DNA from: Candidatus Schekmanbacteria bacterium
Lineage (GTDB): Bacteria; CSSED10-310; JACPHN01
DNA: 5,892 nt
Assembly (NCBI GenBank): GCA_016188575.1
Contig: JACPHN010000079.1
Coordinates: forward strand, 1-5,892
Direction of reading: 5' to 3'
Position 1 is the stretch's first letter. The number at the start of each line of letters is the position of its first letter. Position numbers and translations under genes: made by a program. Below the pieces are notes generated by a model. The model had not been told where the DNA came from and made no database searches. It saw only the letters and a program-made list of their open reading frames with translations. Of the stretch, positions 1 through 4,848 are shown piece by piece.

Positions 1-119
1 AACAGCTCCACGCCGATCTGCACCGTGGCGCAGCCGGCGAGGACGGCACGGCTCATCAGCTTGGCGAGTCGGTCATAGTGCAGGCGAATCGGGTCGTGGG
101 TCGTGGGGTCGTCGGACAT
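1..119 (-). CDS. N-terminal fragment of an unrecognised protein, cut by the left edge
   Basis: An open reading frame starts at an ATG (complement of 117-119) and stays open for 39 codons to the window edge. It begins MSDDPTTHDPIRLHYDRLAK and continues with a moderately hydrophobic stretch (residues 22-39) that includes one Cys. I do not recognise the family, and too little is visible to give a function. No convincing Shine-Dalgarno sequence precedes the ATG, so the true start could differ. It has the same orientation as the peptide operon and lies 201 bases beyond the protease stop, so it may be a further operon member or a separate unit. Its upstream region carries a 12-base direct repeat (124-171). 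An open frame this short can also arise by chance at this GC content, but the acidic start and the reasonable composition favour a real gene. Confidence 0.45.
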   Translation of the reverse strand, partial: MSDDPTTHDPIRLHYDRLAKLMSRAVLAGCATVQIGVEL

Positions 120-120
120 G

Positions 121-171
121 GCAAGCAGCGCATGCTACCATTGCGGCAAGTCGATTGCGAGCAGCGCATGC
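121..171. repeat. Two direct copies of AGCAGCGCATGC, 36 bp apart
   Basis: AGCAGCGCATGC occurs at 124-135 and again at 160-171. Extending left, the copies share 14 of 15 positions (121-135 against 157-171). The pair lies in the 201-base gap between the protease stop and the partial gene that starts at 119, just upstream of that gene's ATG. The spacing is about three and a half helical turns. It could be a pair of operator half-sites or simply a small local duplication. The rest of the gap (172-320) shows no gene and no terminator hairpin with a U-tract that I can support. Confidence 0.5.
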
Positions 172-320
172 GTCTCCATGCTCAGATCCAACGGTGCTGG
201 ACGCATAACCGTGTGCCACATCGTTGCTGGAGACGCTCGCGGAGGGCTCCATGGCTATCGGCCCGCGCAGTCTCATGCTCGGAGCACTGTCGCCGCGCCG
301 CCAAGACGACGGTCACGCGA

Positions 321-1562
321 TCACCGCCGCGCCTCGGTCGCGCTGGTCGCGGCCACCGAGCCGCGCATTCGCTTCGCCATACGAGCCAGCCCGCGCAGTA
401 GCCCCCTGGCCAGCCGGCCCGCCAGGCACACGGCGACCGCGACAATCATCGTCGAGAAGGCCAGCTCGTGAAGAGCGCCCGTGTCCATCGCGCTCGAAGT
501 CGCGAAGGCGTGGCGCGCCACCGCCTCGAGCAGCGCCGGATACCCGGCCACCTTGCTCGCCAGCATCGGCAGGGCACCATGGAGAAACCAACCCCAAACC
601 GCGATGCTGGCAAACGAGTACGCCGTCAGGATGACCGTCGTGGCCGCGGGCCACGGCAGTGGAGGCGTCGCCCCTCCGCGCGAGCGGACCGCGAAATGAC
701 GGATGATGCGGGCGGGCTGACTCCCCAGGTTGGTCACACCCAGCGCATCGGCCACCAGCCAGTAGCCGTCGAACCGGAAGATCGGATTCAGCGAGAATAC
801 GCAGCTTCCAGCGAGCAAGAGCAAGGCGACGCGCAGCGGCTCCCAGCCGGTCCAGGCGTAGACCAACGCGTAGGCGGCGCCGACCAGGAGCTGGAAATAG
901 GTTCCACCAAGGTCCACCATGACGCGCTGCCATCGTTTCAGCTCCCAGGCCGCGCTGACATCGCTGTAGAACGCCGGGTAAAGCAGATAGACCGTGAAGC
1001 CGATCGTGCTCGGCTGCGCGCCGAACCGGACGCAGGCAGCGGCATGGCCAAGCTCGTGCGCGAAGATGGACACCAGCAGCAGCGCATAACCGGGCCAGAA
1101 GCTGGCCGCCTGAAACGCGACCGTCATGCCCTCGGCGTAGGCCAGCACGGCGGCGACGCCGGCGCCGATGAGCGCGCAGATCGCGACGGCGGGCGAAAAC
1201 GCGAGCTCCAGGCCGGAAGCCAGGTAGCGTACCCATGACTGCGGCACGAGCGGAATGCGGAACCAGAATCCCTGCCCTTCGGCCCGCGAATCGGACTCCA
1301 ACTTCCGGATGCGCTGATCGAGCGTTGCGTACAGGGTCTCGATCTCGCCCGCGCTGATCTCGCGGCCCAGACGAGCAGTCAGGTGCGCCGCGACCTGGCC
1401 AGCCCCAAGACCGCTGGTTCCCAGCCTGAGCAGGTGATAGGCGCTCGGAGAAAGGCGCATGTACCTGCCGTTTCGTCCCTCCAGCATGTACACCGGCCCG
1501 CTTTCGGACGTATCGACCAGGAGCCGGTCGTCCAGACCGCGTATGCCCGAAAGATCGATCAT
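321..1562 (-). CDS. M50 (site-2-type) membrane zinc protease with N-terminal PqqD-like region; probable RiPP leader peptidase
   Basis: This 413-residue protein carries HELGH at residues 169-173, the zinc-binding and catalytic HExxH of M50 metalloproteases. It also has LNPIFRFDGYW at 258-268, the second family motif, whose Asp265 is the expected third zinc ligand. About six hydrophobic segments are visible (near 120-144, 154-178, 218-238, 243-258, 305-331 and 364-386), placing both motifs in the membrane. Residues 10-95 are soluble and resemble PqqD-like/RRE winged-helix regions: a GPVYMLEGRNGRYMRLS strand pair, then helices. This suggests the protease itself grips a leader peptide. M50 proteases occur in RiPP operons, for example YydH in the yyd epipeptide locus, where leader removal is proposed. 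The start at 1562 is preceded by GGGGAG 7 bases upstream and lies 13 bases after the upstream gene's stop, indicating translational linkage. Earlier in-frame ATGs would overlap that gene. The exact substrate is inferred from context. Confidence 0.88.
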   Translation of the reverse strand: MIDLSGIRGLDDRLLVDTSESGPVYMLEGRNGRYMRLSPSAYHLLRLGTSGLGAGQVAAHLTARLGREISAGEIETLYATLDQRIRKLESDSRAEGQGFWFRIPLVPQSWVRYLASGLELAFSPAVAICALIGAGVAAVLAYAEGMTVAFQAASFWPGYALLLVSIFAHELGHAAACVRFGAQPSTIGFTVYLLYPAFYSDVSAAWELKRWQRVMVDLGGTYFQLLVGAAYALVYAWTGWEPLRVALLLLAGSCVFSLNPIFRFDGYWLVADALGVTNLGSQPARIIRHFAVRSRGGATPPLPWPAATTVILTAYSFASIAVWGWFLHGALPMLASKVAGYPALLEAVARHAFATSSAMDTGALHELAFSTMIVAVAVCLAGRLARGLLRGLARMAKRMRGSVAATSATEARR

Positions 1563-1575
1563 GCCCAGCTCCCCG

Positions 1576-2550
1576 TCACGCGCACGCCAGGGTCTCGGGA
1601 GCGGCGGCCGCCGCCCCGCGGTTCTCCAGTCCATCCCGCCAGCACCGCTCGCCGAGGCCAAGATGCCGGGCGAGCGCCTCGCATTGTTCCAGGAATTCGG
1701 CGACGACCTCTCGCCACCGCGGCAGCGGCAAGGGGTCCAGCAGCGCCAGCGACTCGCCAACCGTCTCGCGGATCGTCGTCAGGAGCCAGGTACCATGCTC
1801 GCCGCGGTACAGCGCTGCGGCAATCCGGCGGCGAAGCTGGTCGCGGTCGGCGCCGCGCTGGGGTTGCGGCCGTTCGCCCAGCATCCGCACAAGCAACAGC
1901 GACGGCATGCCACTGTCCAGGTCATCCTGCCAATCCTGGAGGTCGTCCCAGAGCTGAACCGCGATGTCGAAGCGATCCAGAGCCGCGACCAGGCGCTCGT
2001 AGCACCGGTCGTCTCCCGCCAGCTCGGCGAGTCCGGCGATGACCACCGCCGTCATGGCGCTCTTGCCCGTAGCGATCTCGAAGGCGACGGGTCGCGTAAA
2101 CTCGGCCCAGGGCCGCTCGCCGCGAGCGAACTGCGCCTCCAGCAGACAGGCCTGGGCGTAGCGGGCCATCTGCTGGCGAAACCGGCTCCAGAACGGGCTG
2201 CGCGGTGGGAACAGGGCGAACAGCCGGTCGTAGCATTCGAGCTGCATGAATTGCACGCCAAAGGCGGCATCCGCCTGCTCCACGCCGACGCGCGTCGGGT
2301 CCATGAGCTTGTCGTACAGAAAGATGGAATTCGCCAGCAGATGCAGAGCCACGTTCAGGGAAGCGACATCGGCCGCGCGGATACCGGGGAAGGCATCGAG
2401 GAAGAAATACGGATAGCAATCGAAGATGGACGGGCGCGGATTGGTGCTCAGCTTGAGGCCAGACGGCCACCCGCTCTGCAGGTCATGCACAGCCAGGCGA
2501 ACGGCCTCGATTTCCTTGCGGAAGTGCTCTTTCAAGGTGCGTGACGACAT
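1576..2550 (-). CDS. Class I isoprenoid-synthase-fold enzyme; candidate peptide prenyltransferase (ComQ-like)
   Basis: This predicted soluble, mostly helical protein of 324 residues has the usual length of trans-prenyl synthases. It has two acidic motifs placed as in the class I isoprenoid synthase fold. The first, FLYDKLMD (Asp80, Asp84), is DxxxD rather than the usual DDxxD. The second, QLWDDLQDWQDDLDSG (Asp202, Asp203, Asp206, Asp209, Asp210), would bind Mg2+-diphosphate. ATGKSAM at 161-166 resembles the substrate-binding Lys region of polyprenyl synthases. Enzymes of this fold condense or cyclise prenyl diphosphates. One known member, ComQ, instead transfers a prenyl group to Trp of the ComX pheromone. 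The neighbouring Trp-rich precursor makes a ComQ-like role attractive, but this is inference; a small terpenoid product is the alternative. The start at 2550 has GAGAGG about 6 bases upstream. The gene follows the precursor after a structured 138-base gap and is almost joined to the protease gene. The C-terminus is Ala-rich and probably disordered. Confidence 0.78.
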   Translation of the reverse strand: MSSRTLKEHFRKEIEAVRLAVHDLQSGWPSGLKLSTNPRPSIFDCYPYFFLDAFPGIRAADVASLNVALHLLANSIFLYDKLMDPTRVGVEQADAAFGVQFMQLECYDRLFALFPPRSPFWSRFRQQMARYAQACLLEAQFARGERPWAEFTRPVAFEIATGKSAMTAVVIAGLAELAGDDRCYERLVAALDRFDIAVQLWDDLQDWQDDLDSGMPSLLLVRMLGERPQPQRGADRDQLRRRIAAALYRGEHGTWLLTTIRETVGESLALLDPLPLPRWREVVAEFLEQCEALARHLGLGERCWRDGLENRGAAAAAPETLACA

Positions 2551-2572
2551 TGGTATCCTCTCGGCCGGGCAG

Positions 2573-2677
2573 CCGCCGCCGGCAGCGCCGGGGCGGCGGT
2601 CCCGCGAACATCCGTGGCACCCGCTCTCCCCGACCGGCGAGGAGAGCGAGCATCGTTCGGCCGGCGCTCGGGGCGCC
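2573..2677 (-). promoter_or_regulatory. Three predicted stem-loops between precursor and isoprenoid-fold gene
   Basis: The 138-base gap after the precursor stop contains three inverted repeats that would form hairpins in the minus-strand transcript. The first, 2663-2677, has a 5-bp GGCGC/GCGCC stem and a 5-base loop. The second, 2622-2648, has an 11-bp stem (one G-U pair in the transcript) and a 5-base loop. The third, 2573-2599, has an 8-bp CCGCCGCC/GGCGGCGG stem and an 11-base loop. None is followed by a U-run, so they do not look like a standard intrinsic terminator. Stable hairpins behind a precursor gene commonly protect that mRNA segment or partly reduce read-through, so that precursor exceeds enzyme. 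That role here is inferred. High GC makes chance short stems common; the 11-bp stem is the most convincing. Confidence 0.5.
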
Positions 2678-2688
2678 GCACGGGCTGT

Positions 2689-2880
2689 CTAATTCCAGTA
2701 GATCCAGGAGCAGCTTTCATATTTTCCCGAGCAGCTCGTGAAGCCCCAACAGATCGCTTCGTTCAGGGCGGCGGCAAGCTCCAGGCGGCGCTCGAGCAGC
2801 TCGATGTCCATGTCTTCGAGGTTCAAGGTGGTGATTTCCTCGATTTCGGTCAGCTCTGGGGTCAGGGTTGTGTCGTTCAT
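2689..2880 (-). CDS. RiPP precursor peptide, 63 residues, Cys/Trp/Tyr-rich core
   Basis: The peptide divides sharply. Residues 1-41 form an acidic, Cys-free leader rich in Leu, Glu and Thr, with a likely amphipathic helix (LEDMDIELLERRLELAAAL). Residues 42-63 form a core with three Cys (44, 50, 57), three Trp (45, 59, 62), two Tyr (54, 61) and Phe47. The core repeats with period seven: FTSCSGK, YESCSWI, YWN. It ends in WIYWN with no trailing basic or Gly-Gly processing site. The start at 2880 is supported by an excellent ribosome site, AGGAGAAGG, with its AGGAG core 8 bases from the ATG. The gene sits 64 bases after the radical SAM gene and ahead of the isoprenoid-fold and protease genes, the usual context for a modified peptide. 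I do not recognise a named precursor family. Candidate modifications are Cys thioether links, three-residue cyclophanes at aromatic-x-Ser/Asn, epimerisation, and prenylation of Trp or Cys. Confidence 0.88.
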   Translation of the reverse strand: MNDTTLTPELTEIEEITTLNLEDMDIELLERRLELAAALNEAICWGFTSCSGKYESCSWIYWN

Positions 2881-2944
2881 GAGACCTTCTCCTCTTCGGC
2901 GGGTGGGGTTTCCCCCGGGGTTGACGAACGTGGCGCCTACGAGC

Positions 2945-4459
2945 TCAGGCGCCGGTGGTAAGGGAAATGTTCAGGCCGTCACAGCCTGGTCCGGCGTGCG
3001 GAACGGTGACCTGGCCGGCCGCATGAGCCGTGAAGCCGGCGGCGACGCTTTCGCGGAAGCGCGCGGAAAATCCGTCGCAGCAGTTAGCAAAGAAGCCACC
3101 GCGCGAGGCCTCGGCGGCGACGCAACAGCCCCCGCCGCAATAGAGGGCGTAACGGCACCGGCTACATGTTGGATTGCTGGTGACATCGCGGTTTCGCCAC
3201 TTGGCGTGGTTGGTCTCGTCGAGCACCAGACCCTCGCTCTCCGCAATGCGGCCGATGCGGAGTCGCGGATCTCCATTGCGCTCCCAGCACGCGTAGACGT
3301 CGCCGAGCGCATCGAACACATACATGCCGTTGTGGGCACCGCAGAAGCTCGGGCGAAACCCCGGCAAGGGATCGTCGCGCTTCGCGAAGATGCCCTGCGC
3401 GCGCTTCTCGAGCCCATCGAGCGGGCGCTCGATGAAGGCGATTTCCGGGTGCTGCCTCCGCAGCTCCGCCAACGCTTGGTCGAGCTGCCGCGAAGTGTAG
3501 ATTTCGGGAGCCTGCTGCTTCTGGTCGTTGTCTACGGCCCGCGCCGCGTAGACGCGCAAGTTCTGGCGAAGATGCCACTGCCGGGCGACGATCTCCCGGG
3601 CAAAGGCCGGTAGGTGCGCGATGTTCGAGCGATCGACGTTGACTCTGAGGTCGACGCAGACACCGCGCTCCAGGGCCATGGAAACATTGCGGGTAATCTG
3701 CTCGAAGGATCCTTGCCCATCGGCGTGGACGCGCCGCCGGTCGTGCTCTGCGGGCGGGCCATCCAAGGTGATCTGCAGCCAGTTGACGCCGTCTCCGCCG
3801 AGCAGGTGGCTGAACCGGTGGAGCTCGGTGCCATTGGTGACCGCCCACAGATTCGCCTTGCCCTGCGAAACGGCGTTTTCGCAGATCCGCTCGACCGTCG
3901 CCAGACTTCTGGGCAAGAAAGGCTCACCTCCGAAGAGGCCGATGTTGCGCACCACCTGCTCGCCAGCAGGGGCTCCGTGATCGGCTTCGATGCGGGGCAT
4001 GGCGGCGAAGATGCGGTCCACGAGCTCGGGTGACATGACGCGCAGCAGGCCGGAGCGCTCGCCGCCGGCCCGCAGCGGGGCCTGAAAGCAGTAGGTGCAT
4101 CGCAGATTGCAGTCGTAGGTCGGCATGAAGACGTAGGTCGGCCGCCGGGCCTTGCCAAGCGCATGCAGCTTGTGCGCCAGGCGCGCGAAGAGCCGCTGCT
4201 CTTCGTCAACCGAGAGCTCCGTGAGGTAGCCGCGTTTGCGGAGCGTCTCGATGGTGCGGTCCGACGGGACCCGCGGCGCCGCCGGCGCGGGTAGCCCGGC
4301 CACGGGCCGCGCCGGTCGGCCGGGATCGAGCGCGGCGAGATAGGTCGCGACGAACCGGGAAACCTTGTCGTAAGCACCCGAGTAGCCGTGGACCAGGAGC
4401 ACCTCGTCAGGGAGGTTCGGGAGCTCGACGTGGATGTTGTAACTGCTGGCACGTAACAT
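2945..4459 (-). CDS. Radical SAM/SPASM peptide maturase
   Basis: This 504-residue protein has the radical SAM cluster motif CNLRCTYC (Cys117, Cys121, Cys124), which binds the [4Fe-4S] that cleaves S-adenosylmethionine. It also has the SAM-binding FGGEP at 176-180. The C-terminus is a complete SPASM domain for auxiliary clusters: Cys373, then G-x4-C at 386-391, then C-x2-C-x5-C-x3-C at 432-445, then Cys460/461. Residues 8-100 (LVHGYSGAYDKVS and following helices) match the leader-binding-like N-terminal region common in peptide maturases. SPASM enzymes of this type form thioether, C-C or C-O links, or epimerise residues, in peptides. The adjacent Cys/aromatic-rich precursor is the evident substrate. 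The start at 4459 has AAGGAAAG about 9 bases upstream. The frame stays open to 4894, but that extension crosses the sigma-54 promoter and is low-complexity, so it is not coding. The chemistry performed cannot be read from the sequence. Confidence 0.93.
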   Translation of the reverse strand: MLRASSYNIHVELPNLPDEVLLVHGYSGAYDKVSRFVATYLAALDPGRPARPVAGLPAPAAPRVPSDRTIETLRKRGYLTELSVDEEQRLFARLAHKLHALGKARRPTYVFMPTYDCNLRCTYCFQAPLRAGGERSGLLRVMSPELVDRIFAAMPRIEADHGAPAGEQVVRNIGLFGGEPFLPRSLATVERICENAVSQGKANLWAVTNGTELHRFSHLLGGDGVNWLQITLDGPPAEHDRRRVHADGQGSFEQITRNVSMALERGVCVDLRVNVDRSNIAHLPAFAREIVARQWHLRQNLRVYAARAVDNDQKQQAPEIYTSRQLDQALAELRRQHPEIAFIERPLDGLEKRAQGIFAKRDDPLPGFRPSFCGAHNGMYVFDALGDVYACWERNGDPRLRIGRIAESEGLVLDETNHAKWRNRDVTSNPTCSRCRYALYCGGGCCVAAEASRGGFFANCCDGFSARFRESVAAGFTAHAAGQVTVPHAGPGCDGLNISLTTGA

Positions 4460-4542
4460 GGTTTGCTTTCCTTGGCTGTCCGCGGCGACTGGCCGGGGTG
4501 GGGGCCGGCACCGGCGCCGCTTGCCCGTTTGTGCCGTGGTGA

Positions 4543-4559
4543 AGCAAGAGCCGTGCCAA
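4543..4559 (-). promoter_or_regulatory. Sigma-54 (-24/-12) promoter of the peptide operon
   Basis: The minus strand reads TTGGCACGGCTCTTGCT. This matches the RpoN consensus YTGGCACG-N4-TTGCW at every defined position, with the required GG-to-GC spacing. The -12 C is at 4544, predicting transcription start near 4532 and a leader of about 73 bases before the maturase ATG. Sigma-54 promoters require an AAA+ enhancer-binding protein, and one is encoded divergently next door. The site was found by eye, but a full match at this position beside such an activator is unlikely to be chance. Confidence 0.87.
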
Positions 4560-4587
4560 GGCCGGGACCGGTGTGCGATCCCCGGCC
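4560..4587. repeat. Inverted repeat abutting the -24 element
   Basis: GGCCGGG (4560-4566) and CCCGGCC (4581-4587) form a perfect 7-bp inverted repeat with a 14-base spacer, beginning one base upstream of the sigma-54 element on its upstream side. It could bind a dimeric regulator or form DNA structure. High GC makes such repeats fairly frequent, so the functional meaning is uncertain. Confidence 0.35.
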
Positions 4588-4688
4588 AGAACGAGGTGTA
4601 ATCGCGAGATCTGGCGGTTTGCGGCGTCGGGCGGACCCCAAGTGGGGCGGCTGTGGCGGGGGTTCGGGCGACCGCCGGGTGCGGAGGA

Positions 4689-4727
4689 GGAAACTTGCCG
4701 TTTGCGCAAGCGATCAGATGGAAACTT
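4689..4727. promoter_or_regulatory. Candidate upstream activator sites: GGAAACTT direct repeats
   Basis: GGAAACTT occurs at 4689-4696 and 4720-4727, 31 bp apart, about three helical turns, so both copies face the same side of the DNA. Between them, partly overlapping the first, is an inverted repeat CTTGC (4694-4698) / GCAAG (4706-4710). The sites lie about 130-170 bp upstream of the -24 element, the usual distance for enhancer-binding protein sites. They also lie just upstream of the regulator gene, which would allow autoregulation. The binding protein is inferred. Confidence 0.42.
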
Positions 4728-4788
4728 CTGGTTGACAATCGCCCGTCGCAGGTCCCACCGACACCCCATCCCGATCGCCCCGATGCGC

Positions 4789-4818
4789 TTGCTTCGGTGC
4801 CGCTCGCCAGTTTACAGT
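4789..4818 (+). promoter_or_regulatory. Possible sigma-70-type promoter of the regulator gene
   Basis: TTGCTT (4789-4794) and TACAGT (4813-4818), separated by 18 bases, resemble -35 and -10 hexamers with 3 of 6 and 4 of 6 consensus matches. Transcription would begin near 4825, about 24 bases before the proposed TTG start. The match is weak, but the placement is sensible. Confidence 0.33.
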
Positions 4819-4848
4819 AGGGCCGTTGGCTGGCAGCGGAGCGCGATC

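Larger units (their letters stand above)
4460..4848. other. Divergent regulatory region between maturase and regulator genes
   Basis: These 389 bases separate two divergently transcribed genes and contain no supported gene. From left to right they hold the maturase ribosome site, a GC-rich 5' leader of about 73 bases, the minus-strand sigma-54 promoter, a 7-bp inverted repeat abutting it, about 100 bases with nothing I can name, the GGAAACTT repeats with a CTTGC-N7-GCAAG inverted repeat, and the putative promoter and ribosome site of the plus-strand regulator. Frames open on both strands here have poor composition and no recognisable domains. Confidence 0.7.

Noticed and set aside
200-217. 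A TGGCAC on the minus strand as a second sigma-54 promoter before the partial gene
   Set aside because: The -24 part matches, but no TTGC lies at the required distance; the nearest TGC is shifted by about two bases, and sigma-54 does not tolerate that spacing.
1459-2544. Long plus-strand open frame opposite the isoprenoid-fold gene
   Set aside because: It is also an antisense mirror frame; the minus strand carries the conserved acidic motifs and a ribosome site.
2905-2916. Small GGGG-GAAA-CCCC hairpin between maturase and precursor genes
   Set aside because: The stem is only 4 bp in a very GC-rich stretch and is not followed by a U-tract; too weak to call a regulatory element.
2738-3613. 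Long plus-strand open frame opposite the radical SAM gene
   Set aside because: It is antisense to a gene with clear catalytic motifs and has no recognisable domain. Such mirror frames are expected in GC-rich DNA.
4783-4848. In-frame upstream ATG at 4783 for the regulator
   Set aside because: It has no ribosome site and the putative -10 element would fall inside the gene. TTG at 4849 has GGAG at proper spacing.
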